Below are positions 18,764 through 28,213 of a DNA stretch of 64,000 nucleotides, piece by piece. Made by a program: the position numbers and the translations under genes. The DNA is from Candidatus Nitrosocosmicus agrestis (lineage in GTDB: Archaea; Thermoproteota; Nitrososphaeria; Nitrososphaerales; Nitrososphaeraceae): positions 1 to 64,000 of the forward strand of contig NZ_VUYS01000018.1 of assembly GCF_008389435.1 (NCBI RefSeq), read 5' to 3'. The first letter of the stretch is position 1; each line of letters begins with the position of its first letter. Below the pieces are notes generated by a model. It saw only the letters and a list, made by a program, of their open reading frames with translations. It had not been told where the DNA came from and did not search any database.

Positions 18764-19993
18764 TTATCGAGATTTGACTTTTATTCCATGATCCTCTATT
18801 ACTTTAAGGGTTTTTTCTGCTCCTTCTCTAATAGACCTTGAAATTGTTTTTGGTGAAAAATCTGCATTTTCAAAAATATGAGGGAACTCTTCATCTCTTG
18901 AAATATAAAAAATCTCTTTGATTTCAGCTCCATGATCTTGGTGATATTTTTTATATTTTCTGTTAATTTTGGTTATTGTTTTTTCATCTAACTGTAACTT
19001 ATCCATATTTGTGTTAACAATTTGATACAGTTCTTCAATAAAATCTAAATATCTCGTAATCGTAGCCGACATTTTTATAGAGTGTTCTGTCTTGTCTGAA
19101 AATATTATGTCTCTTGCCCTGTGATAAACTTCGCCAAGGTTTCCAGGAAGCTTTTTCACCCTTTTGGGATAGTTTTCGACTAAAAATATCACTTTATCCT
19201 TTATAGGAGACGCGTCCAATACTTCTCTCAGCGGTGTATTACTTAGTAGCCCTCCATCCCATGCATACACATCTGTTTCTACCTCGATCCAAGGAAAGTT
19301 GTACAATGGGTAAGCAGATGTTGCCAAGATGTGTTTTGGTTTGATTTGCATCTGTTTACTATCGAATATCAGCGGTCTTGAATTCAGTACATTCACTGCA
19401 GTTAAAATTAATCTCATCTTGTTATCCGATTGAGGATTCAACTTTTCAAAATCGACATATGCCTCCAGTGTTTTCAAAAGAGGTCTGTGATCGTAGATAT
19501 ATGTCCACTTGGCAGGATTAAGGAATCCTGAATCCATTGGTTCTTTGGCAACCAACCATCTAGGCATGAAAAACTTTGAATTTCCAAATAATGCCGAACT
19601 ACTAAATGATTGGATTTGATCGTATTTTATTTTTTGTTCGCGTTTGAGATCCTGATGATCGGGAGACGGGTTCATCGAAGGAAGGGGAAATATAATGTTC
19701 CTGTAAAATTTTTCAAAATTCTCGTAATAAAGTTCACTCATATTTTTGTTGGGAACAAATCCTTCAGAGAGTTCGATCCAAAATTCTTCTAACTTTTGAG
19801 CCGCATTGTCCTCGTCCCTTGAACCTGCAATGATGGCTGCATTTATTCCACCAATTGATGTGCCTGCTATTATATCCAAGACAAATCCTTGACTAGCAAT
19901 ACTTTTGTAAACACCACATCCAAACGCCCCCAGCGATCCACCACCTTGAAGGATTAAGACTTTTTCGAGGTTGTTCTTTTGTTGATTCGACAA
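18764..19993 (-). CDS. Patatin-like phospholipase
   Basis: A 409-aa patatin-fold lipid acyl hydrolase. The oxyanion loop is LQGGGSLGAFGCG at about residue 15, the nucleophile elbow is G-T-S46-I-G, and the Asp of the catalytic dyad is D246 in WDGGLLSNTPL. The C-terminal helical part resembles the DUF3734 extension found in bacterial members. No signal peptide, so it acts in the cytoplasm or at the inner face of the membrane. All catalytic residues are intact. ATG start. Confidence 0.92.
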   Translation of the reverse strand: MSNQQKNNLEKVLILQGGGSLGAFGCGVYKSIASQGFVLDIIAGTSIGGINAAIIAGSRDEDNAAQKLEEFWIELSEGFVPNKNMSELYYENFEKFYRNIIFPLPSMNPSPDHQDLKREQKIKYDQIQSFSSSALFGNSKFFMPRWLVAKEPMDSGFLNPAKWTYIYDHRPLLKTLEAYVDFEKLNPQSDNKMRLILTAVNVLNSRPLIFDSKQMQIKPKHILATSAYPLYNFPWIEVETDVYAWDGGLLSNTPLREVLDASPIKDKVIFLVENYPKRVKKLPGNLGEVYHRARDIIFSDKTEHSIKMSATITRYLDFIEELYQIVNTNMDKLQLDEKTITKINRKYKKYHQDHGAEIKEIFYISRDEEFPHIFENADFSPKTISRSIREGAEKTLKVIEDHGIKVKSR

Positions 19994-20337
19994 TTGGTTT
20001 AGGTTGTATCCTTAATCTAAAAAGCTTTGAGGTTCTTCAAATCTCTATGATGAATGTCTAACTAACTTAAATATATAAACACAATTATAATTTAATGTTT
20101 CAATCAGTAAATTACACTTACCGAAAATAATTTCCTCAATTGCCCAGAGCGATTTTAATGAGGTATCACAAAAAAATTATAACAAAGAGGTTATACGCCA
20201 GCTTACCTAGATTCATTCAAGTTTGGTATTGTATTTTTGAACTGATTTATAGTGGTGCCAATATCTCCTTTAGATTTTAATTCTCAAATCAGAGAATAGG
20301 CTTGTGAATTAAATATATCTCTGGATAGGTTTTGAGT
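19994..20337. other. Intergenic, nothing recognised
   Basis: About 340 AT-rich bases between divergent patatin and secreted-protein genes. ACTTAAATATATAAAC near 20072 could be a TATA element. No RNA gene or repeat seen. Confidence 0.4.
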
Positions 20338-21426
20338 ATGCATTACTTTAAGGTCTCAAAAAGGATGGTAATGTTTCTTACCGCCATAATATCATCCATA
20401 TTAATCGGTGCAAATTTTTCTGGGTCAGTCATGGGGCAAATCAATGATACTGCCCAAGGTACCGACAAAGATTATACTGGTTTTCATTCGAATATTGAAC
20501 AGATCAAGGGGCATATAGAAAAAGCGGCATATAACAAATTTTTCAACAATCAAACTCTAACCATTGGCCACACCCTCCATCCAATCGAGGAAGTTCTGAG
20601 TCTAGTTACAATACCTTTGACTCAATCTAATAGCAGCTTAAATCAGACTTATTTTGATGATTTGTATCAGTTATCTACAATGGCGACTGAGAACAGTACA
20701 GTTGCAGACTTTGAAAATAAATCACATTCCTCACTACAATTGTCTGACGAGGTGATTTCAACGGTGGTACCAAAGCAAGTATTAAGCTCTCCCAGCCATA
20801 ATATTAGTGTCATCAAAGATCTGCTAACTGTCTCTGGCTCTGAATATGCTGAAGGTGTTGCTGATAGCAAAATTATATTAGAATTGGAATTCCAGGATGG
20901 ATCAGCTTTTATAGATAGAGCTTATGCACTATTCAACGATACTCAGAATATTTCTAACGACACAGGTAAAATAACAACGCTTTTAACAGATTTTTCCAAC
21001 CTTACTGATTCCGTCAACAATCTTAAAGACCCAACAATTATCAACCAATTAATTGAAAAAATCAACTCAGAGATAGGAGGTGATACTCAAATAAATGGTA
21101 CCTCTGTCCAATCTGACGGCCAGCAGACTTCTGGTGATTATATCGCAAAAATCCGTGGTCTATTGGATCAAGTGATTTCATCTTACGAAGCAAACGATAA
21201 TGTTAAGGCCAAAGAACTGGCAACAACTGCGTATCTAGATAACTTTGAGTATATCGAAGCTCCAATAGGTAAGGAATTATCAGACAAAGGTGAATCATTG
21301 TTAAGGGAAAAACTTAGAGACCAGATAGATGCGAATGTTTCTCTTGACGAAATTAGGCAAACTATAGCAGATATCCATGAGGTATTAAATGAATCAGAAG
21401 TAGTCCTATCTTCCAACCAACAATAA
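20338..21426 (+). CDS. Exported protein resembling the extracytoplasmic part of FTR1/imelysin-type proteins
   Basis: A 362-aa protein with a signal peptide (residues 8-34, ending near SVMGQ). The mature protein is mostly helical. Near residues 60-75 it has GHTLHPIEEVLSLV; near 285-320 it has an IRGLLDQVISSYEANDNVKAKELATTAYLDNFEYIEAPIGKEL-like segment, with LDNFEYIEAPIGKEL the most telling part. The YL-x-F-E-x-x-E-A-P pattern is what I associate with periplasmic helical domains of FTR1-type iron permeases, so a role in metal handling is a guess. The ATG at 20338 is chosen over a TTG two codons earlier. Confidence 0.55.
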   Translation: MHYFKVSKRMVMFLTAIISSILIGANFSGSVMGQINDTAQGTDKDYTGFHSNIEQIKGHIEKAAYNKFFNNQTLTIGHTLHPIEEVLSLVTIPLTQSNSSLNQTYFDDLYQLSTMATENSTVADFENKSHSSLQLSDEVISTVVPKQVLSSPSHNISVIKDLLTVSGSEYAEGVADSKIILELEFQDGSAFIDRAYALFNDTQNISNDTGKITTLLTDFSNLTDSVNNLKDPTIINQLIEKINSEIGGDTQINGTSVQSDGQQTSGDYIAKIRGLLDQVISSYEANDNVKAKELATTAYLDNFEYIEAPIGKELSDKGESLLREKLRDQIDANVSLDEIRQTIADIHEVLNESEVVLSSNQQ

Positions 21427-21670
21427 AACTCTTTTTTTCATGTATATAATATTTGCTAGTGACATACTGATCAATATATCATATCATTGACCCAAAAACT
21501 ATTTTTAAAATGAAGGGATTGGGGAAACTACTTTAATATTTTAATTTACTGAATCATCCATATTGCCTCGATCAAGTGAATTCAAGTCACAATGTGGAGG
21601 CATTTTTGTCAAAGTAAAAAAATGATTGTAATGATTGGAATTTATAGGATGACACACTTTCAAAAATTGA

Positions 21671-22609
21671 TTGATCAAGACTGAAACCAAACAGTTGAAA
21701 AAATTTTTGATACTGTCCACAATAGTGATCCTTTTTGTACTTGTACTTTCAATTAATTATACCTTAACTTTTGCGCTGGATAATTCAGCAACTTTATCTA
21801 ACTCCACTGGAATCACCAATCAGGGCTTTTCTGATGAAAAAATACGTTTAGAGCAATTTTCAAATTTCGTCACCTCAAAATTAAATGAAACTATTTCAAC
21901 CCTTCAGGTGGCAAGTGAGAATCACATTTTGAATAATTTTGATTATAAAGCCAATGTGAGCGAGGTCTTACATGGACTCCCCAACGATATGGAAAAATCT
22001 AAGAGAGATTTCTTATCCGACATTATAAAATCAAATCCCGACATCGCTAGCATCTTTTTAGTATTACCTAATGGAAATATCTATCTTGGGGAACCGTTCT
22101 CTGATCAGAAACAACTACCTAGACTCAATTTCGCAGATAGAGAATGGTACAAAGGGGTTAATTTGAAAGATGGTTTGTATGTGAGCACTGTATTTTCATC
22201 TGCTGCGATAAATGCTCCAGCCATCGCAGTGGCTATCCCTATTATAAATTCTCAGTCAAATGGAACTTCCATTCAATACAACGGCGTCCAATCCGATAAG
22301 GCAGGATATTTGGTCGCGATTATGGATTTCAATTATACCCGAGAACTATTATTCAAATATTCCGATAATACTAATGATACCTTTAATTTGGTCGACAGAA
22401 ATGGCACCGAATTGATAAATTCAAATAACAGTACTTACAGCACCGACTTGAAGTCTTTTTATTACAAAAGTATTATCAATTCTGATAAAAATCTCAAAAC
22501 AATTAAAAAATATGAATTCAATGATGAACAAGGAACAAAGTTCATTTATTTAATGCCTGTAACAATTACCGGCAATACATGGTACATGGTTATGATAAGC
22601 CCCAGATAG
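21671..22609 (+). CDS. Exported or membrane-anchored dCache-like sensor domain
   Basis: A 312-aa protein with one N-terminal hydrophobic segment (about residues 11-37) and an extracytoplasmic remainder. A long helix is followed by two PAS-like lobes: DIASIFLVLPNGNIYLGEPF with FADREWYKGV and YVSTVFSS lies in the first, and FNLVDRNGTELINSNN with GNTWYMVMIS in the second. That is the pattern of dCache_1 ligand sensors, which normally precede a kinase or chemoreceptor domain. Here the protein stops right after the sensor, so it must signal through a partner or serve as a binding protein. Start is TTG. Confidence 0.75.
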   Translation: MIKTETKQLKKFLILSTIVILFVLVLSINYTLTFALDNSATLSNSTGITNQGFSDEKIRLEQFSNFVTSKLNETISTLQVASENHILNNFDYKANVSEVLHGLPNDMEKSKRDFLSDIIKSNPDIASIFLVLPNGNIYLGEPFSDQKQLPRLNFADREWYKGVNLKDGLYVSTVFSSAAINAPAIAVAIPIINSQSNGTSIQYNGVQSDKAGYLVAIMDFNYTRELLFKYSDNTNDTFNLVDRNGTELINSNNSTYSTDLKSFYYKSIINSDKNLKTIKKYEFNDEQGTKFIYLMPVTITGNTWYMVMISPR

Positions 22610-22815
22610 TTATTTTATATCTAACATTGTCACTTTCATCATGTTTTTTTAAAAATATCTGCTAATCAATACCGCATAGAGGTATAGAATTTAAACGTGC
22701 TTTGGTACCACTCGATTGTTTGACAATGATAATAGTGGTTAGGTAAGAATTTGACTTGCTTATACTTTTATTTTATTTTGATGAGGTCAAATAAAATTTG
22801 TTCAAAGATCCTGTA

Positions 22816-23430
22816 CTAACCACCGTCTTGATAAACTATGGCACTGCGGCATTCAGTAGATTTAACCCCATCCTTTGTAGCCAGAATGTCTTTAATCCCT
22901 TGAATCATAAACTTGTCCATTTTGGATTTAATTGATGCACTTTCCTGAGCTGATATGAATTTGTTTGGCAAAATTCCTATTTTAAGACTCTGAACTTCTG
23001 TGTCATCCGTAGAATTAATATTCCAATCATCATAATATTCTTGAAGGAAGCTTAACTTTCCAAGACCTTTCACAATAACTTTGTCCACACTCGTCTGATT
23101 ATCCCCCAAAGTCTGCCTGTTAGTGACATTAATCTTACCGGTATCGATGAGAGTGTTGACTTGACTCTGCGGACCACTAAAAGCGATAGGAATAGGAACA
23201 TCGGGGTTTTCAATTGCCTGAATTTGCATTTTCAATAGTTCTCTCTCTTTGATGTTCTCTAGATTCTTGTACATTGTATATGCATTTCCGAGGAATTCGT
23301 AACAATCACCATCCAAGTTAATATTCACATTCTTATGAGGATAAAAGTTGTAAGCTGCAAAAAATAACAGTATTCCACCAATTAATCCCACTATAATTCC
23401 TGGAATTATAATTATCTGCAAATTCCGCAA
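22816..23430 (-). CDS. Membrane-anchored protein of unknown function
   Basis: A 204-aa protein with one N-terminal transmembrane segment (residues 4-28, rich in Ile and Gly) and an extracytoplasmic domain of about 170 residues. Two cysteines (DGDCYEF and STECRS) lie at either end of that domain and could pair. No family recognised. Start is TTG. It lies convergent to the dCache-like gene. Confidence 0.6.
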   Translation of the reverse strand: MRNLQIIIIPGIIVGLIGGILLFFAAYNFYPHKNVNINLDGDCYEFLGNAYTMYKNLENIKERELLKMQIQAIENPDVPIPIAFSGPQSQVNTLIDTGKINVTNRQTLGDNQTSVDKVIVKGLGKLSFLQEYYDDWNINSTDDTEVQSLKIGILPNKFISAQESASIKSKMDKFMIQGIKDILATKDGVKSTECRSAIVYQDGG

Positions 23431-23793
23431 GGCCGGCTATCAAATTAAAAGATTACAAAGTGGTTATTAAAAATAACTACAAAAAAGTAAAAAATATTCA
23501 TTCAAGTATTACCATGAATTGATCCAAATGAGATGCCTTATACTGTGACCAAACTATTTAGAAAACCAGTCTAGCGGGCATGGATATTTTTTGGTTGATG
23601 AACCCTGTAGTATTCTGATTAAAAAAAAAAAGTCCCTGGCATTCAAACTATTATTTGGTACATGTAATTCGCAGTTTCTATTATTGACCTAAATATAATT
23701 TGAAAAGAAATTCTGTTCTTTTTGACAGTTTGAATATTTGAGAATTGTGAGTTATCCTTTTATCTGCCCCCACTAATTTATTGTAGACTGTCT
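23431..23793. other. Intergenic, nothing recognised
   Basis: About 360 bases with an A11 tract near 23620; no gene or structured RNA seen. Confidence 0.4.
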
Positions 23794-24996
23794 CTATATT
23801 TTATTAAAAGACTTGGCATTTTTCTTTACCAATTCTCCAAATTTCTCAATGGGGATAGTTTTTATTGGATCCATGATAAAATATTTTTTCTGTTCCATCT
23901 TCCCACTCTTGTCCTTTTTATACAATGTATCCAATCTGGACAAATGCTCTTTAATCTCCTTTTCTAGTTCAATATGACACACCTTGCTGTTACTAATGGC
24001 CAATAAGGAAGCCTGTAACATTTCTGTTAAATGATCCTTACCTTTTTCTTCATGGAAATGAGGATTTCTAGTTTCTATTTGAAATATTTCAACACCCTTT
24101 TCTACAATATCTGGAGAATCAGCTGGGAGTAAGCCACCAAATTTCTCCAAAATATTGATAAATTCGTATGGTTCAATTGAATATCCGCTTGAATAGTTTA
24201 AACTTTCAGCCAAAGACATTGACAATGCATGTTCGCCAGAGTTCCCTGTTTTGATAATGTCTGTTTCAAATCCAGTAATGTATGACAGTAAGGCATTGAG
24301 ATATTTGTTAGTTACTTCTGAAGTTCTTCCCCATTTTGGAAATTTGAGAATATTGTTCCTAATTTTGGGTTTGTATAACCAGGATATTCGTATATTGCTA
24401 TATGGTGTGGATGCCATGCCAAAACCAACTGCGTAAATCTTACAATACTCGTTAACTGCCCCCGGGAAATAATTGTCACTATCAATAAAACCTACATATT
24501 TCTTATTATGCATTTTTGCCATTAAAATGCCTATTATCATACCTTCTGCTTTACCATCTCTTATTTGTTTTTTAGAATCTAGAATCGAAGTGTAATTAAC
24601 CTCTTCAAATATTTTGGCCAAATCAGGATCCCTCTGATGAATTAAAATTATCTTCTTATCTGCAAATTGAGAGTATTGTTTTATCATCTCCACTTCCATT
24701 GAAAATCTATTAACGGGAGAAATTTGACTATTCGAAACTATAACAACCATACACTCATTTGGAATGCCACTCAGCACTCCTTCAATTAACCTCAATCTCT
24801 CATTTTTTATTGGAATTACAATTGCTAAATCTTTAAAAATACTAGCAAGTTCGTCATGATCAAAAGCACGAATTGTCCGGTGCCCACCATGAAATTCAGG
24901 GGATTTTCCTGAATCCAATTCATAGATTTTCTGAACGGCATGAAGGCTGATAGCTCCTATCCTCTCTGAAAATCTCGGGGGGAAATCAAGTTTCAT
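23794..24996 (-). CDS. mpgS: Mannosyl-3-phosphoglycerate synthase
   Basis: A 400-aa GT55-type glycosyltransferase that joins GDP-mannose to 3-phosphoglycerate, the first step of mannosylglycerate synthesis, a compatible solute. Features seen: LAIVIPIKNERLRLIEGVL at the start of the nucleotide-binding fold, GKAEGMIIGI, the metal-binding FID172SD174NYFPG, and ETRNPHFHEEKG near residue 310, all characteristic of the family. Full length (about 390-400 aa is usual). ATG start. A HAD phosphatase gene lies 96 nt away on the opposite strand and is a candidate for the second step. Confidence 0.92.
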   Translation of the reverse strand: MKLDFPPRFSERIGAISLHAVQKIYELDSGKSPEFHGGHRTIRAFDHDELASIFKDLAIVIPIKNERLRLIEGVLSGIPNECMVVIVSNSQISPVNRFSMEVEMIKQYSQFADKKIILIHQRDPDLAKIFEEVNYTSILDSKKQIRDGKAEGMIIGILMAKMHNKKYVGFIDSDNYFPGAVNEYCKIYAVGFGMASTPYSNIRISWLYKPKIRNNILKFPKWGRTSEVTNKYLNALLSYITGFETDIIKTGNSGEHALSMSLAESLNYSSGYSIEPYEFINILEKFGGLLPADSPDIVEKGVEIFQIETRNPHFHEEKGKDHLTEMLQASLLAISNSKVCHIELEKEIKEHLSRLDTLYKKDKSGKMEQKKYFIMDPIKTIPIEKFGELVKKNAKSFNKI

Positions 24997-25092
24997 ACCT
25001 TCTTATAACTTCTCTCATAATAATACCTATTCCATCAAACATGAGTAAATCATATAATGGTCATTAATCCTACTTTAATTATCTGACTCGAA

Positions 25093-25746
25093 ATGACAAA
25101 GAAAACAAAACTCGTTGCATTTGATATGGATGGTACCCTCATTCAAGGAAGACTTATTGAGGTTCTCTCAAGGAAATACCAAATTTCAGACAAAGTAAAA
25201 TCAATCCAAAACGAAAAATCTTTACTTGGATTTCAAAAAACGGAAATAATTGCCAAACTACTGACTGGTATAAGAGTCGAAGACGTAGTACAATCTATTG
25301 ATTCAATACCGATCATGCATAATGCCAAAAAAATGGTCGGTTGGTTCAAAAATAATGGCTACTACACCGGCATTATAACTGATAGTTATACTATAGCTGC
25401 AGAAGTTGTAGCAAGGAAGTTAGGACTAGATTTTTATGCGGCAAATGAACTTGAAGTTAGGGATGGTATTATAACTGGTGAGATATCGATGCCTTTAGGT
25501 TGGGAAAAGAATAATTGTCCATGTCAAATTTCGATATGCAAAAGATATCATCTTAGTTTGTATGCTAACAAATTTGATGTTGAGATTAAGAATACCATAG
25601 CTATTGGGGATACCCGCGGTGATATTTGCATGATAAATCATGCGGGCCTAGGAATCGCGTTTATGCCCAAAGATAATGAGATAATAAGGCATAGCAAGAA
25701 CATCATCCGAAATCCTGACCTAAATGAAATTATGAATTATATGTAG
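25093..25746 (+). CDS. HAD-superfamily phosphatase (SerB-like)
   Basis: A 217-aa HAD hydrolase. Motif I is D11MD13GT, motif II is IITDSYT, and motif IV is GDTRGDICM, so all catalytic positions are there. The cap lies between motifs I and II and is helical, as in the phosphoserine-phosphatase-like IB subfamily, whereas the known mannosyl-3-phosphoglycerate phosphatases are IIB-type HADs. Its divergent placement next to mpgS makes it a possible non-orthologous phosphatase for that pathway; phosphoserine phosphatase is the alternative. ATG start. Confidence 0.8.
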   Translation: MTKKTKLVAFDMDGTLIQGRLIEVLSRKYQISDKVKSIQNEKSLLGFQKTEIIAKLLTGIRVEDVVQSIDSIPIMHNAKKMVGWFKNNGYYTGIITDSYTIAAEVVARKLGLDFYAANELEVRDGIITGEISMPLGWEKNNCPCQISICKRYHLSLYANKFDVEIKNTIAIGDTRGDICMINHAGLGIAFMPKDNEIIRHSKNIIRNPDLNEIMNYM

Positions 25747-25832
25747 TATATAAAGTGTAATACTTAAATTTGAGTAATGAAGTTATTATTATATCTTGTC
25801 ATACAATAGTATTTGTTTAGGAAATTTTTAAA

Positions 25833-27533
25833 ATGTGTGGAATTGTAGGAATTTTAAGCAAAAAAGGAGAAAATGTAGCACCGCTTATAGAGAAAATGTT
25901 GTCCTGTATGAAGAACAGGGGGCCAGATGGAGTGGGATTAGCTACTGAGGATGAGATCATTTATTCAAATACTTTTGATAAAGTGTTCTTTTCTCAGACA
26001 ACGGCAAATAGTGTCCTTGGTCATTCTCGCCTCGCAATCGTTGGTGGATCTTGTGGTTCTCAACCTTTCGTAAGTTGTGATAAAAAGCTCGTTTTGGAAC
26101 ACAATGGAGAAATTTACAATTATCGTGATTTAAGAAGGACGTTAGAAACGAGACATGAATTTCATACCTCTACAGATAGTGAGGTGATAATACATCTGCT
26201 TGAGGATCATTATGAAAAGACCCATGGAGATTTGCTGGAAGCTGTCAAGCGAACTGTTTTTCAGCTTGATGGTATTTACATTCTAGCAATACGTGAACAG
26301 GCAACAGGAAATATTATACTTGTGAGAGATGGTATCGGAGTTAGACAGATCTATTATGGAGAGAATGATCGATTTTTTGCATTCGGGTCAGAGAAAAAGG
26401 CATTGTGGAAAATCAACATGTCCCATAAAATTCATAGGTTATTGCCAGGTTATGCTATGTTTATTAAACAATCACCGTCTGAAGGCAATTATGTAACGAC
26501 ACTTCATCCAATTACGGTTAATACCAACAAGTCAATCCGATCAAAGTATCCTATTTTATACAAGGATATAAACTCGGCATTGAATGCTTACAAAGATGCA
26601 CTTCTTAGGTCTGTTGAAAAAAGAGTGCGAGATTTCGATCGAATAGGGATCGTCTTTTCTGGAGGAATTGATAGCGTAATCGTGGCCTACTTGGCTAAGC
26701 AAATGGTTCCTGAAGTAATCTGTTATACTTCCGGTATTAAAGATTCCAACGACATCACAAATTCCATCGATATTGCAGAAAAATTGGATTTGCAGTTAGA
26801 AATAAATGAATTATCTGAAGCAGACGTAGAAAAAATGATCCCAGAAATAATAAACGTAATAGAAGATGATAACATGGGTCAGGTTGAAGTGGCCATCCCA
26901 ATTTATGCTGCGGTAAAGCTAGCTAGAGAACAAGGGATTCGAGTAATGTTAACCGGTCAGGGTGCAGATGAAATATTTGGGGGATATTCATGGTATTCTA
27001 AAATTGTCCAAAAATTTGGTTACGACAAGATTTTAGAATACATGATAAAAGATGTTCAGTTACTTTATAAAGAAACTCTTGAAAGAGAGGACAAAATAAC
27101 AATGTCTCAAAGTATTGAGCTTAGGGAGCCTTTCCTCGATCCCAACTTAATTGACACTGTCTTAAAAATTGACCCACGTTTAAACATCCAAAATAGTGGT
27201 AGTAATGAATTTGACACCTTGGGGAAACGAGTTCATAGAAAATTAGCCGAAAATCTGGGTATCCCAAGGGAAATTGCATTTCGGATCAAAGAGGCGGCGC
27301 AGCATGGCTCAGGGATACACAATATGTTAGATTCAATTGCAATTAAGAATGGATTTGACAAGTCTGCAATTAAGAACACCTATTTGGAACAACTCAACAA
27401 AAGAGAGTTAATGGGTAGTTCGCAAAGGTATGGTCATCTATTTGAAACTGAGCAGATCTGGAATATAGAACCTCACATTCAAATGTACTTGGAAAAAATC
27501 GCCTCGAATATTTTACCCACTATTAGTAAGTAA
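25833..27533 (+). CDS. asnB: Asparagine synthetase (glutamine-hydrolysing)
   Basis: A 566-aa class II glutamine amidotransferase plus synthetase. The N-terminal MCGIVGIL exposes the catalytic Cys2 after Met removal. RGPDG, RLAIVGG and EHNGEIYNYRDLR follow as in AsnB. The synthetase part has the PP-loop S276GGIDS and GQGADEIFGGY, and LREPFLD near the end. It should convert aspartate to asparagine with ATP and glutamine in the cytoplasm. It is 86 nt downstream of the HAD gene on the same strand and may be co-transcribed. ATG start. Confidence 0.95.
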   Translation: MCGIVGILSKKGENVAPLIEKMLSCMKNRGPDGVGLATEDEIIYSNTFDKVFFSQTTANSVLGHSRLAIVGGSCGSQPFVSCDKKLVLEHNGEIYNYRDLRRTLETRHEFHTSTDSEVIIHLLEDHYEKTHGDLLEAVKRTVFQLDGIYILAIREQATGNIILVRDGIGVRQIYYGENDRFFAFGSEKKALWKINMSHKIHRLLPGYAMFIKQSPSEGNYVTTLHPITVNTNKSIRSKYPILYKDINSALNAYKDALLRSVEKRVRDFDRIGIVFSGGIDSVIVAYLAKQMVPEVICYTSGIKDSNDITNSIDIAEKLDLQLEINELSEADVEKMIPEIINVIEDDNMGQVEVAIPIYAAVKLAREQGIRVMLTGQGADEIFGGYSWYSKIVQKFGYDKILEYMIKDVQLLYKETLEREDKITMSQSIELREPFLDPNLIDTVLKIDPRLNIQNSGSNEFDTLGKRVHRKLAENLGIPREIAFRIKEAAQHGSGIHNMLDSIAIKNGFDKSAIKNTYLEQLNKRELMGSSQRYGHLFETEQIWNIEPHIQMYLEKIASNILPTISK

Positions 27534-27736
27534 TACCCTTATTTTTTTACAATCATTTTTTTTAAACTGCTTTCGACAATCTTAAATTTTATATGTTCTC
27601 TTTTCTGATGGTTGTTAATTATCTAGGCTTTTTCTTAATATTTTACAATTTGGATTATGATAATATTTGATATTTAAGGCAGAAGAAAAATCCGGCAGGG
27701 AAAAAGTTATCCTACTTTAAAATTTGTAAATCTTGT

Positions 27737-28117
27737 TTACCTGCTATTAATAAAGTTGAGAACACGTTTTATTGCAATTATTACAATTTTAACAGAAATT
27801 TTGGATTTGCTCCTAACTTTGACAATCAACCTTAACAACAAGTCAGACATCGTTCCCCGATGGACTTGATCCTCTACGGGTTCCTCACGGATTAATTTTT
27901 CAGGTTGAATAAGTGAATAGTCATACTCTTCACGTTTGATGGGATCTGATAAGATATTATATGCAGTGTTGATCTTTAACATCATTTCATTAGCAAATGG
28001 GCTTTTGTTACGATCAGGATGATACTTTAATGCTAATCTTCTATAAGCCGACGTTATGTCTTTAGAAGAAGCATTTTTTGGTATCCCCAGGATTGCGTAA
28101 AGATCTAATCTGGTCAA
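27737..28117 (-). CDS. J-domain (DnaJ-like) protein
   Basis: A 126-aa protein. Residues 4-68 form a complete J domain (LYAILGIPKNASSKDITSAYRRLALKY split by the catalytic H33-P34-D35), which stimulates Hsp70 ATPase. There is no Gly/Phe linker, zinc domain or substrate-binding domain as in true DnaJ; instead a basic amphipathic C-terminus (about residues 90-126) could contact membrane or nucleic acid. Start is TTG, 11 aa shorter or longer alternatives are not evident. Confidence 0.88.
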   Translation of the reverse strand: MTRLDLYAILGIPKNASSKDITSAYRRLALKYHPDRNKSPFANEMMLKINTAYNILSDPIKREEYDYSLIQPEKLIREEPVEDQVHRGTMSDLLLRLIVKVRSKSKISVKIVIIAIKRVLNFINSR

Positions 28118-28213
28118 TTTTTACACATGCTGTTAAAAGATATATCTCGTTCTTAAATTTGTTCTACTTTGATTTCTTGCGTTTCCACTAAATGCTATAA
28201 TAAAAAAAGTTGA

